Program-made: the position numbers and the translations under genes
Shown here: in pieces, positions 25,626 to 37,500 of the stretch
Layout of the letters: each line of letters starts with the position of its first letter
How positions within the stretch are numbered: the first letter of the stretch is position 1
DNA from: Acheta domesticus
Lineage: Eukaryota; Arthropoda; Insecta; Orthoptera; Gryllidae
Direction of reading: 5' to 3'
DNA length: 64,000 nt
Assembly (NCBI GenBank): GCA_031308135.1
Contig: JAHLJT010000631.1
Location: 32,163,522-32,227,521 of the forward strand
The notes under the pieces: model-generated
Told to the model about the DNA's origin: nothing
Databases searched by the model: none
What the model saw: only the letters and a program-made list of their open reading frames with translations

Positions 25626-27190
25626 GCAGACGACGGAGGCAGACGACGCAGGCAGACGACGAGGCAGACGACGCAGGCAGACGACGCAGGCAGACGACGC
25701 AGGCAGACGACGCAGGCAGACGACGCAGGCAGACGACGCAGGCAGACGACGCAGGCAGACGACGCAGGCAGACGACGCAGGCAGACGACGCAGGCAGACG
25801 ACGCAGGCAGACGACGCAGGCAGACGACGCAGGCAGACGACGCAGGCAGACGACGCAGGCAGACGACGCAGGCAGACGACGCAGGCAGACGACGCAGGCA
25901 GACGACGCAGGCAGACGACGCAGGCAGACGACGCAGGCAGACGACGCAGGCAGACGACGCAGGCAGACGACGCAGGCAGACGACGCAGGCAGACGACGCA
26001 GGCAGACGACGCAGGCAGACGACGCAGGCAGACGACGCAGGCAGACGACGCAGGCAGACGACGCAGGCAGACGACGCAGGCAGACGACGCAGGCAGACGA
26101 CGCAGGCAGACGACGCAGGCAGACGACGCAGGCAGACGACGCAGGCAGACGACGCAGGCAGACGACGCAGGCAGACGACGCAGGCAGACGACGCAGGCAG
26201 ACGACGCAGGCAGACGACGCAGGCAGACGACGCAGGCAGACGACGCAGGCAGACGACGCAGGCAGACGACGCAGGCAGACGACGCAGGCAGACGACGCAG
26301 GCAGACGACGCAGGCAGACGACGCAGGCAGACGACGCAGGCAGACGACGCAGGCAGACGACGCAGGCAGACGACGCAGGCAGACGACGCAGGCAGACGAC
26401 GCAGGCAGACGACGCAGGCAGACGACGCAGGCAGACGACGCAGGCAGACGACGCAGGCAGACGACGCAGGCAGACGACGCAGGCAGACGGACGCAGGCAG
26501 ACGACGCAGGCAGACGACGCAGGCAGACGACGCAGGCAGACGACGCAGGCAGACGACGCAGGCAGACGACGCAGGCAGCGACGCAGGCAGACGACGCAGG
26601 CAGACGACGCAGGCAGACGACGCAGGCAGACGACGCAGGCAGACGACGCAGGCAGACGACGCAGGCAGACGACGCAGGCAGACCGACGCAGGCAGACGAC
26701 GCAGGCAGACGACGCAGGCAGACGACGCAGGCAGACGACGCAGGCAGACGACGCAGGCAGACGACGCAGGCAGACGACGCAGGCAGACGACGCAGGCAGA
26801 CGACGCAGGCAGACGACGCAGGCAGGACGACGCAGGCAGACGACGCAGGCAGACGACGCAGGCAGACGACGCAGGCAGACGACGCAGGCAGACGACGCAG
26901 GCAGACGACGCAGGCAGACGACGCAGGCAGACGACGCAGGCAGACGACGCAGGCAGACGACGGCAGGCAGACGACGCAGGCAGACCACGGAGGCAGACGA
27001 CGGAGGCAGACGACGGAGGCAGACGACGGAGGCAGACGACGGAGGCAGACGACGGTGGGAGACGACGGAGGCAGACGACGGAGGGAGACGACGGAGGGAG
27101 ACGACGGAGGGAGACGACGGAGGCAGACGACGGAGGGAGACGACGGAGGGAGACGACGGAGGGAGACGACGGAGGCAGACGACGGAGGGA
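25626..27190. repeat. 13-bp minisatellite, ~120 copies
   Basis: Tandem copies of GCAGGCAGACGAC. Units are almost identical from about 25660 to 26960, with isolated one-base insertions or deletions near 26488, 26577, 26683, 26825 and 26961. The right edge (26985-27190) consists of variants with ACGACGGAG and GGGAG. All frames on both strands are open because the unit has no stop. The sequence just right of the array resembles R1 repeat sequence (see findings). Confidence 0.98.
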
Positions 27191-27345
27191 GAGACATAGA
27201 TGGTCGGTTACAGACTGTTTGAAAAAAAACTTTTCGTTATCAGGAGTCTCAAAACGTATAGTTCCGTTTAAATTGCGACATCGATTCCGCATCATTTCAA
27301 ATTTTTTATCTGCTACGTATATTACTTCCTATACGAGAAAGCAAT
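27191..27345 (-). repeat. R1-like sequence flanking the minisatellite
   Basis: The block acttttcgttatcaggagtc / tcaaaacgtatagttcc aligns with gatttttcggtatcaagaac / ctccaaaccatgg in R1 copy 2, and the end block tattacttcctatacgagaaag aligns with R1's agtattacataaat..tagcgagaaag. It lies where R1 sequence right of the GACAGACGG tract would be expected. Confidence 0.45.
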
Positions 27346-27935
27346 GACTACGCTGATGGAGCACCTTTACACTGAGACCTAGGAAAAGTTTGCTCTTCGG
27401 AACGATAGATTCATTCATGCCCTGTATTTACGCATACAAGTAGCGATTATATCCTGCAAATGGCTGGGTAATATCAGCAATTTGTAAACATTCTAGACGC
27501 ACGCGAATTCCAAATTAAGTTTTCAGCAAAAGCAGGCCTAAAATCATGAGTCTCATAATTCAAAACAAAGAAAATTGCTTCGTGACGAGAAAAATCAGAT
27601 TGAGTTTTTACAAATTGATTTCAAGAAATCAAAGCTAATCCGTCAGTATACAAATTGTGTTCTAATTCAACCAAAACAATTTAAAATCGCCATTTAAGTA
27701 AATCCCAGTAACTCGTATCCCTAACGAACATCCTGCATCTGAACTACACCACATTCTAATCGAGAGCTCCATACTCCACTCTTACACGTATCAAACACCA
27801 ATCCAAGGAGATAGTCATAAATTGAAGGGCTTGAGGGTAGTAACGATATAAGCTGCAGCAGCCACAGGAGGCATCGCCGCTCTTCGAAAATGTTACTATC
27901 TCAATTTAGATGAAAGTATGGCTTATCTTGTGACT

Positions 27936-27990
27936 ATATATATATATATATATATAGATATATAGATAGATAGATAGATAGATAGATATA
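27936..27990. repeat. TA/GATA microsatellite
   Basis: A run of (TA)n followed by (GATA)n, then degenerate ctatat sequence. Confidence 0.9.
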
Positions 27991-29094
27991 TTTCTATATC
28001 TATGTCTATATCTTCTATCTATACTTCTATATACTAATATATGAAGACAGAACTGCACTGACTTACAGCGCGATAATCTCTGAATCTACTGAACCAATAC
28101 CGATGAAACTTGTGTGATAGCTTTCTTTAACAGTCTGGAGTACTATAGGCTATGATTTATAACCACAAACCTTAATATATTTACAAAATAAATACTTTTC
28201 TGTACATTTTTAGCCTAGCGTTACATTATAGATTCAATAGTGCATCAATGTCAATAGTTTAGCTGCGTGCCACCAGAAGACTACGTCTGAGATCTACTAC
28301 TGATTTAATCAATGTACATAATTGCGTATTTGGAAGACTGTTTGTTTATTTTGTACAGTCAGTTGTCTAACCCTAAATAATTCTGAATTTTTTTCGCTTT
28401 ATTTATATTGATTTTAATTGCGTGTTGGCGTAAGTGCATTAAGTGTACAAGAGACAATGTTTGGAAGATATTTTCTAATGGATGTGGTTAACATTGCCTT
28501 AAGTAGGTATGAGTGCACACATGTTTAGTTGTAGTAAATTAAGCATAATTATTACGTATTTGCAGGTTGGGCGAGTGACAGTGCGATTTACGTGTTATTC
28601 TGAAACTGACGGAGGGATGCACGTTTTAGATAAGTGTTTTAATATAGTAGAGAGTGGGATAGTAGAGAGTACCTTTGAGTGTTGAAGGAATTATTAAATT
28701 TACGATAGTTCGGCAATAATAGAATTTTTAGTAAAACCGCACAATTAAAGCACGGCCCAATACAATTAAAGTAAAACACTATTGGTAAATTGGTATTTGG
28801 AGGAATTTAAGGAGTGACATTGCTGGTTTTGAAGGTTGTTATTTTAAATAATAGAAAAAGTTGTCAAGCCGAGAGCCACTGTGATCTCGGTTTTTTGGAT
28901 ATATTATAATCGCATAAGTGCTCAGTGGCTCCTTTCGGTCAGCCACAACTTATCAAGGATCCTAAAACAGGTACTAGAATTCAATTAAAATTACTTTAAT
29001 TATTTCTAACCGTCGATTGATGCGGCAAGATCAATTTCAAACTTTCCTTTATAAATACGCAAGAAGAAAAAAATATGAAAATGAGTAAGATTTA

Positions 29095-29690
29095 TAATTC
29101 GGCCGAACGTTTCTTCGGCCGAAAACGGATCCACTCCTACCGTACCCGTCTACCCAATAATTCACAGATAGATGTCTATTCCAGTCGGACACAGTGTGAC
29201 CACTCAGGTCGGCAGAATCAGTCGGCCGTTCCCGCACTAACGTTTCTTCGGCCGAAAAGGATCCACTCCGACCGTACCCTTCTAACCAATCATTCACAGA
29301 TAGATGTCTATTCCAGTGGATGCAGTATGACCACTCAGGTCGGCAGAATCAGTCGGCCGTTCCCGCACTAACGTTTCTTCGGCCGAAAACGGATCCACTC
29401 CGACCGTACCCTTCTACTCAATCATTCACAGATAGATGTCTATTCCAGTCGGACGCAGTATGACCACTCAGGTCGGCAGAATCACTCGGCCGTTCCAGCG
29501 CGAACGTTTCTTCGGCCGAACACGGATCCACTCCGACCGTACCCTTCTACCCAATCATTCACAGATAGATGTCTATTCCAGTCGGACGCAGTATGACCAC
29601 TCAGGTCGGCAGAATCAGTCGGCCGTTCCAGCGCGAACGTTTCTTCGGCCGAACACGGATCCACTCCGACCGTACCCTAGGACTTCCCAG
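29095..29690. repeat. ~133-bp tandem repeat, 4-5 units
   Basis: The landmark cggatccactcc recurs at about 29127, 29259, 29391, 29524 and 29657, spacing 132-133 bp. Units also share cacagatagatgtctattcc and gaccactcaggtcggcag, and each carries the palindrome ttcttcggccgaa. A further fragment (ttcttcggccgaaaacggatcc) lies at about 30283-30305 beyond the SINE, so the SINE has split the array. Confidence 0.93.
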
Positions 29691-29708
29691 CCGGAGGCAC
29701 CGCAGTGC

Positions 29709-30236
29709 ATTGATTGATTGATTGATTGATTGACTCGTGTTTCCGGGCGCGTCAACTACTTAGGTCATTAGTCCCGTTAGTGTAGTGCGTGTTTTCTCTC
29801 AGGAGGTGGCGATGATCTTTTCCCCGCTGGATGGCGAGATCTGGCGAGTTTTCCCCCTCTACCAGGTATCTCCCACCAGCGGGGCACTGCCCCAGCCGGG
29901 ACAAGCTGTAAGCTCCCGACCAGTCTCCCGGCATGTGTGGTAGTATAGTGCGTGTTAGTGTAAGCGTGTGTGTAAGAGGTGAGGATAGGACAAGGGGGAG
30001 GAAGGAAAGATCGTGTGCGGTCCGTGGGTACGCCTAATGTTGATCGGAGAAATCACGGAAAACTACCGATCAGGGCAGCCTGCCGCTAGAATTCTCCTCC
30101 AGACAGCGACTGAATTCGACCTAGCTGACAAGCTAGTGTCGAATAATCCTCCCGCCGTCGGGACTCGAACCTGGGACCCTCCCGGTCAGAGGACTGCAGT
30201 GACATCAGGTTGATGCACTGAGCCATCTCTCCAGGT
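29709..30236 (-). repeat. tRNA-derived SINE, family C (most complete copy)
   Basis: Minus-strand head at 30236: GGAGAGATGGCTCAGTGCAT (A box TGGCTCAGTGC) and B box GGTTCGAGTCC near 30160. The body follows, then the 3' end with the sequence ctaatgacctaagtagttga and a (TCAA)n tail at 29709-29732. A SINE-head fragment (29683-29708) immediately to the left shows nested insertion. Confidence 0.8.
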
Positions 30237-30606
30237 GAAGCAGAAGAAATTTAAGTGCAACGCTCTCAGCAAACAGCGAACTTTTCTTCGGCCGAAAACG
30301 GATCCCCTTTGACCGTACCCTATAGTGCGCTTTTTATAACTCTGCCCTTCAAGTCCCTACAGTCACGTTGAAATATAACACTGCATTTCGCGTCTTTCTT
30401 GATCGTGCCGGTAAACGTCGCATGCTCGCAAGCACTGCTTGATACGGTCGCGATTATGCGATGTCTAGCGGCATAACGGAGAAAGTCGCGAAATACCGTG
30501 ACATTTTCGATCGTGAAGATGGGCCCTGAGGGGCTCAGTTACAAAATTCGCACTATAAAACTTCCCCGCCAGAGGCCCCGCCGTGCCGCGAGGAGGCTCG
30601 ACTCAC

Positions 30607-30884
30607 CCCTCGAGGAAGAGCAGCGTCTTGTCGGCGTCGTGCGGGCCGCGGCGGAAGGTGTGCAGCGAGAAGAGGCGGCACGTGCCGAGGCGCGGGCGCG
30701 CCACGTGCGCGTCCACGCTGTCCAGCACGTCGGCGCCCGTGCAGCGCGCCACGCGCGCCAGCACGCTCGCCTTCACGTTGAGCGCCAGCGCCACGCCGGC
30801 CGCCAGCAGCAGCTCCTGCGCCGGCCGCGCCACCCCGCGCGCCACCAGCACCAGCGACGGACGCAGCGCCGCCAGCCGCGCCAC
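30607..30884 (-). CDS. PIKfyve: PIKfyve/Fab1 exon 7 (chaperonin-like domain)
   Basis: Encodes VARLAALRPSLVLVARGVAR, PAQELLLAAGVALALNVKAS and VLARVARCTGADVLDSVDAH, ending in PRLGTCRLFS...DKTLLFLEG. Diagnostic family blocks are RP(S/T)LVLVxxxVxRxAQ(E/D)xLL, NVKxxVLxR(V/I)xRxTxAD, LGTC and KTL(L/M)F(L/F)EG. The acceptor is tttgttggcag, the best pyrimidine tract of the set. The donor is GG|gtgagt, phase 2. Confidence 0.96.
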
Positions 30885-31996
30885 CTGCCAACAAAGATAT
30901 TGGATAGTGTAACGTCATAGCATTGCGCTCGACCGACAGAACCCCCGTCGTGCAGGGGTAGGGGTTGGTCATCTGGGGTCGGGCTGGCGGCAGCCGGACC
31001 TCTCAAGTCGTTCCGGTGGGAGGGGCTGTCTTCTGGTACCGGGCGGCACGGCCGGACCTCGTACTCGGCAGGGGGCAAGACGGGGGCGCGTCCCGGAAGG
31101 CGGCTGTCAGTGCGCACAAGGGATGATGAGTGACGACAGATTCGGCCTGCAGATGGCGGCAGGCCCCACCCGGTCAAAATCTCAGTAATGAGAACATGTG
31201 GGCCGCGGGTCGCCTGCGTGGGAGGTGGGTCACGTGACGTTTCACAAAAGAGGCCAGCGAAGGAAACGGCCATTCATTCGAGTCTGAGCCGAATCGAGGT
31301 GTGGATGCACCACACCTGCGCCAGGGCGGTGCGGAGACGAGCGGGGCTCGTGAGGGCAATCCATGTGTCGGAATGCCGTTGTGGAAGTTATTCCACGTGT
31401 GACAGCGGTCACGGGGTGTTACACTGTGTGCGGGCACTCGTGTAGAGTGAGCACTGAGAACTACGTACATTATGTAAATAACTACACAATAAATTTGTTT
31501 ATAGCAAAAGTTCAGGTCTGTGATTACCATAGTATTCCCACGACGTCATAATAGGATTACCTAGATACACATGTAGCGCTAGTGTAGTGTTACAAATTGA
31601 ACGCTGCGCTCTGCGCCATATTGTAGGCAACTTGTTCTCTTGCAGGTGCTGACAGGCGTGTTGTGTCCGTAGAAGACGAGAGTTGTGGTACTTCCCATGT
31701 CAAGTATTACATTGCAGTGTTTTTTCTTGTTATAAAAAGACTTATTTATGGACCAATAAAAGTATATACTGAGAGCTTCATGGTTCTACGACCTGAAGAC
31801 CAAAATTAAGCAGCATTAGCGTTATGAGAAGCAAACTTTCACAAACCCAAATGATGCAACCAAGACATGTTTCATTTAGTAACATATGAGTATTTTTCAT
31901 TAAATTGAAACGTATACTTTCATTTGGTCCTATTGTACCTGCACACTGTGCATGCCACAACCACATTCTCAATACACGTGGCAGATCACAACAATT

Positions 31997-32399
31997 AGAC
32001 GGTGTTATGCATCTACCGGCTAAGAGCTACTTTTGAAAACAAAAATCAGATATGGACGCTATCAGTTGCATTGGACCATGTTATACATGTACGCAAAAAT
32101 TTGGCGCCAAATCTGTAAAAATAGCCTTATAATTAAAAATGTAAACGCCATCAGTCACATCAAGGATTTTATGTTTCGCAACAACCGGCTATCAACCTAC
32201 ATCTTCGAATCTGCTGTTCTTAATTTCACATTAGGCAGGTAAGCGCCAGATATTCCATTCATGTTTGTGTAGTTGGGCGCTTCAATGAATGAAATAATTA
32301 AATTACAGTTTTTAGAGCTGAAAATGTAATAAAATCTTTGAACACGATTATCTCAAAACTTGTAAGATGTCGCACAGCCGGTTGATGCATAACACCGTC
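31997..32399. mobile_element. MITE with GACGGTGTTATGCATC termini
   Basis: Inverted ends GACGGTGTTATGCATC(A/T)ACCG are 402 bp apart. CAATT flanks both sides (31992-31996 and 32400-32404), suggesting a 5-bp target duplication. AT-rich interior without coding capacity. Superfamily not assigned. Confidence 0.65.
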
Positions 32400-32462
32400 C
32401 AATTTACAAATTTACAATACAATTTACAAAAGGCAAGCCCGTCGATCCACGAATATAAATTC

Positions 32463-32690
32463 CATTTTTTTTATTTACGGTCGCATGAACTACTAGGTCG
32501 TTAGCGGCCACTATTGGATTTAACGTTTTGGTATGAGGATGAAACGATCTGGTGATGATAGAGGGTGAAAGGACGAACACACACAACCATGCCCGAGGCG
32601 GGACTCGAACCCACGACCCGTCGATCCGAGACCACTCCGGCACTACTGCCTTAGCGCTCATGGCCACGGGGCCGACCCATAATATTACTC
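32463..32690 (-). repeat. tRNA-derived SINE, family B
   Basis: The minus strand begins GGTCGGCCCCGTGGCCATGA with A-box-like GTGGCCATGAGCG and a perfect B box GGGTTCGAGTCCC near 32602. The 3' part ctaacgacctagtagttcat and an A-rich tail (taaataaaaaaaatgg) end at 32463. The 3' end resembles that of family C, so the two probably share a LINE partner. Confidence 0.75.
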
Positions 32691-32776
32691 TATTAATATT
32701 TTTTATTGTAATGTTTTTAAATTGTATACTCTTCACAACACTTGCGGTTCAATACAAATATATGCATTGAAAATTA

Positions 32777-34506
32777 CACTGGCCGACGTTTTCAAACTTT
32801 TAAAAAGTTACAGAAACAAAACTCACTCATTCTGACCAATTTTGGGTCGCTGAATACGAATATGTTAGCCGTTTTACTAGATTAGCTCGTATTTTTGTGT
32901 AACGCATAGTTGCCAAATTTACCGTTATAGGCATAATGAGGTATCTTGAAGGTACTGGAGAATGAGCAGTTTGACTGCAAAAAGGGAATCAACTTCGTTT
33001 TAGCATTTGTGTCAAAGACAATCAATTTTAAAAATTCTATAAATTAATTTATTAAATCTAAACAATTAAAAGACTATTATGTTAGTTTACTAGCATTTAA
33101 AAACTCTACTTCAGCATTTACATACCAGAATAGTTTATAAGGTATAATGTTCACAGACGTATACAGACCATCACTTAGTTTTGGAAAACACTGTCTAAGA
33201 TACTTAAATCCTTCACCTACTTTGTCTATTCCTTTTACGAAATTCATAAGGTCCAACGTAATGTACAGAGGCGGAAGCAGTACCTTGCCTGGATCAACCA
33301 GAGACTCATACTTGACGTTGTCGGTACCGGGCTTAAATGACTCTGGGGGGCACTCCTTTCGTGACACAAAAAACAAACAAAAGTGCTTTGTAAATCCACC
33401 TTTCAGACAAATATATAATTTTGCAAATACTTTTAGATCTCCATAAATTTGCCAACCATGATCTTTGAATTTGATATGATTGAAAATGAGTGCGAGATCC
33501 TCGTAAGTCTCTTTCTTTGGAACAGTGTGCCACAGGAATAGACGGCAGCTTATTTCCATTATAAAGCAAAACTGCTTTCAGACTGTACTTAGATGAATCT
33601 ACGAAAGGACACCAATCAGATGGATTGTGTTGGATTCCAAACTCATTCATCAGGTCATTGATGTCCGTGCATACGCAAAGGGAATCTTTCATCCTGTAAT
33701 ATTCTGAAAAATTCTCGTTCCTTTTCCTGTGATGAGTGTCAGTAGCTCCGGGAGCCAGTAAACAGTATTCATGGAGTCTAGCACCCAAGAATTGAGCTAT
33801 CTCTTTCGTAAGTTGTAAGTCTCTCGATAAATCGTTCAATTTATGTTGAAGGATGAAATAAGTCTCATCATTTAAATGGAAGGGATTATCAGATCATCAT
33901 CAAATACTGAGTTAGTGTCCTCATCGGTTCCCGTGGGTGCTGCAATATCGATAGTTTTCCAATCGTTCGGAAGAGTATGTGCAGGTAAATTTTCTCCATG
34001 AGGCACTGGTCTGATCGCGGATAGCAAGTTTGGATATTCGATGACACGCTGTTTCTTCTTGTTACTTCCTGCTGCATTGGTCATACAGAAATGAGTCACT
34101 AAAGAGATTTCGGAGTTCTCTCCATATCATCGGAACAGCAAAAGGCATACTTTTCTTGGTTCCTTTAAGCCAGGCCGTCAGATACATTAGACAACGCACA
34201 AGACGGGCCCAGCTTTTATCCTGATCCTCAATCTTACAATCAATATATATAAAGATGCTAACAACAAGAAGCTCCTGTGTTTTACCTAATTAGTGAAATA
34301 TATTTCTCACTCGAGTAACATTGTGGACATGGTTACTTTGATGATAACTAAAGCTGTCCCTACAAAATGGTAAAAACTGGCAACTACGCGTTACTCAAAA
34401 ATACGAGCTAATCTAGAAAAACGGGTGTCCATTTCGAATGCAGCATCCTGAAATTAATCGGAATCAGTGGTTTTCCTTTTTGTAACTAAACTGACGTCGG
34501 CCTGTG
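32777..34506 (-). mobile_element. CACTA/CMC-like DNA transposon relic with long TIRs
   Basis: Termini CAC(T/A)GGCCGACGT face each other with inverted repeats of about 150 bp. The inner part (ctagattagctcgtattttt and gtaacgc(a/g)tagttgcca) is nearly identical, the outer part diverged. TTA flanks both ends (32774-32776 and 34507-34509), fitting a 3-bp duplication. Between the repeats lies a decayed minus-strand coding region (33077-34099). CAC termini, a 3-bp duplication and the protein layout suggest the CMC group; the superfamily is an inference. Confidence 0.7.
33077..34099 (-). pseudogene. Decayed transposase-like protein of a multicopy insect family
   Basis: Pieces in three frames: MTHFCMTNAAG..SAIRPVPHGENLP (34099 down), then LNDLSRDLQLTKEIAQFLGA, SLCVCTDINDLMNEFGIQHN, FVDSSKYSLKAVLLYNGN and PSIPVAHC (33839 down), then ETYEDLALIFNHIKF, GWQIYGDLKVFAKLY, GGFTKHFCLFF, LLPPLYITLDLMNFVKGIDK and FKYLRQCFPKLSD (to 33077). 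I recognise the block order from a repeated 'uncharacterised protein' of insect genomes. Two Asp-containing blocks (FVDSSK and YGDLKV followed by a short cysteine region) would suit an RNase H-like transposase. At least two frameshifts make it non-functional. Confidence 0.65.
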
Positions 34507-37500
34507 TTATTATATTGTGTATTATGATAGATTATCCGTAGTTTTTATAAAAATCATCTCAGTAGTTTAAAATGAACGCACAGGAGAGCAACAATAGAGG
34601 TCAATACAGACCAAAAATTTAAAATATAAATAATGAAGAGGAGTGGGAAGTTACCACTGTAGTAAAACGGTGGAAAATGAAGTGTTTAATTTTATTTGTA
34701 GACACATGAGAATAAAAATAAAAGTAATAAATAGAAAGCGACGGCGGATGTCAAAGAATACTGTGGTATGTGAACAAGTAATAGCCAATCGGAAGAAAAA
34801 ACCGGATACTACACAATTGAAGGGGGATGCGCAGAACTAGCAAGAAGAGACAGATTTGAGACGCTATCGTTCATGAAGAAAAATGAAAGGTGGGCATTAT
34901 GACTTCTGGAAAAGATCGAGTTTGGTTGTGGTAACAGACGGCTGTGAATTGACGGCAGTTAGTGTTGCCTGAGAATATTTCGAAGTTTTATAATTTAATT
35001 GTAAAAGGGGATTTAGAAATGAAAAGCGAGATCGCTGTTCGTAGTAATTGAGTGACGGACTTTTGAAGGGACAGGAATTTCGTAATTTATTTGGAATTCG
35101 GACGTAAATGATATCCGAACGAGTTTCAGCAGCGAGTTAAGAATGGAAACACGAATGGTAGAAAGCGACTACCACATGTCGTCAACCAAGATTAATGAGG
35201 AACCCCAGGGAAGTTCATAACCTGTTAAGATTATTTTCTTTATAGGAAGATCTAGAAACAGAATATAACTTGATTTAAGAATAGCTGATAAAGAAGAATC
35301 AAAAAGGGGTGTAATGCGATAACGAAAGAATGCATGTGTTTGTAAATATAAAATGAATGTTCTGAGTTCGATTGTTATAATTAGGGAGAAGATTTTTATG
35401 CCCTAAAAATGATAAAATAATATGCACTTTAAAATGCAGTTAAAATTTCATTTTTTCTATAAACTTTTCTTGACACAATTCAGGAGAAGCATAATTGGAA
35501 TAAAAAGATATATTTTTGTGCAAACATAATAAATTGTGCCCTACTTCGCGTGAAAAATAATTGAAGTAAATATTCCCCTTAGTGGAGTATATTGAATGTC
35601 TTGTTGAATTTCTTTTCGCTGGGTTAAAAAATATGTTCTCAAGAAATAACCTACATTTGCACAAGTATTTTATCATCTATAGAAAACACAAAAACGCAAA
35701 CTAGTGACTAGTTCTTTCGAAACAATGAACACTCACAAATAAATAGATTCTATGAAAAGATGAAAAGTTTTATAGATCAGTCTCTATTTTAACGAAATAT
35801 ACAAAATATATATAATTACACGGATATGCGCCAACAGGAAAAATCTTCCAAATATACACAAATATGCACTAACATATTAATCTGTATACCTTCGTATTCT
35901 AATCCAATGTCAAGAAAATTCACTTAGCTATGCACTGAAGCAACAGACAAAAATATGCAAAATCATAGAAATCCGCTCCCTAGATATAATTTGATGGTTT
36001 TTTGGCATTGTGTTTCCTTAGCGACTACAGCGAGCTCCGGAAGTTGTAAGAGAATCGGAAGGATAAAAATAATAGCGTGTTCAGGAAGATGAACATGTTT
36101 TTTATTTCAATAGTTTAAATTCAACGAGTAAACTTTTCTACGTTAATCTTTCATTCTTGAAGTTCTGTATGGACAAGTCTGTCGATCCACGAATATAAAT
36201 TTTCTATGACACGCAAGGATTCCATATCTGAACTAATAGAAGTAACAAAGTAATTAATGGACGTAAATACTGAGCAAGCCAGGGCAGGCTAATTTTGCAT
36301 ATTCGTATTTTACAATAAATACATTCGTATTAGATTATGAGAGTGGGATTGCAGCGGATTGCAGTATTTAACAGTAAATTTAATAATTTAATTAATTAAT
36401 AATAATAAAATTACACTTTAGTAGGCCTAATTTACTAATTACTAAGGTATACAAATGTCATTAATTAATTTACTTTTAAATTTTTTAATACCTAGAGGAA
36501 AGTGTTTATACGCTGGGCAACTTACTCCAGTCCGTTATTGTTCTGTTTGTACATTTTAATTATTGTTTGGTCAGAACAACGCTTAAGGGAGTATTGCAAA
36601 TTTAACATTACCGAGGGCTGCTAAACACTTCAGTAAAAAACGCAGCTTGAAACAACTTCAGAAAAAATAATTTATACCACAGAACACCAAAACCATCCTG
36701 CTGACGTTAAACTCTCCGGTGTTGCCAAACCCAAAACCCTATCCATCTATAAATATTTCTAAATATTCCTAGTTTAACGTAAAAATAATTACCCAGTAAA
36801 TTTCAAGAAATTCTTGAATCCGTTAAGAACCTAGTTCATTCCCATTATAAAATTTTATGTACGCTATATTTGCCGACATTTTTTTCTTTAAAGAGATGAC
36901 CATTTATTTTCAGTCGTTTTTACGCGAAATAAATACAGACTTACTTTGTAAATATAGAGAGTTACTGAACCGTTTTGACCAAAACTGCTTTTGAGAACAT
37001 TTACCACGAACACAGAATTAGGTTTTAAAGCAACATTGCAGTATATATTACTTTCTCAGGCGTTACAACCGTCGTTTCTCTTCTTCTTAAATTTCATTAT
37101 TTTCGTATTTCAGTACATTGGAAAGCCAACTGATATATTGTTTTAGCATAAAATATTCGATGTGCCCTGTTTCTACAAGATTAGCCACACAAAATAGAGA
37201 AACTTGACCCAACTACTAGTTCGAATAATTTTGACAATTGATTTAAGGACTATCGTCTTGCCAGGTATTAATTTGAGCTCAGCCAAGATTTTCACTGCTA
37301 CTAGTAGATACAATATGGTGAGAAATCTCGCTGCTTCAATGCACAAGTGATCAGAGGAATTTCCTGAATTCGAAATAATTAGATATGGGCAATCTCAACC
37401 GGATGTGAGTGGTCGCAACTGTGCAGCCATTTTCTGGAATCAGATAATACGTTGGAGAAAGAAATTACGTAAGAAATCACCAAATATCTAGTTTGAAAGT

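Larger units (their letters stand above)
21840..30606 (-). other. Intron 7 of PIKfyve
   Basis: An 8.8 kb intron with R1 repeat copy 2 (21965-22655), a foldback element (24612-24929), the 13-bp minisatellite (25626-27190) with flanking R1-like sequence, a TA/GATA microsatellite (27936-27990), a 133-bp tandem array and a family C SINE. Stretches 22660-24600 and 28030-29090 hold nothing I recognise. Confidence 0.75.

Noticed and set aside
25626..27190. CRISPR-like array
   Set aside because: Head-to-tail 13-bp units without spacers in a eukaryotic intron. The same holds for the other tandem arrays.
25584..27347. Very long open frames (over 450 codons) on both strands
   Set aside because: They are the 13-bp minisatellite read in frames that happen to lack stops. 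No start context, splice logic or family.
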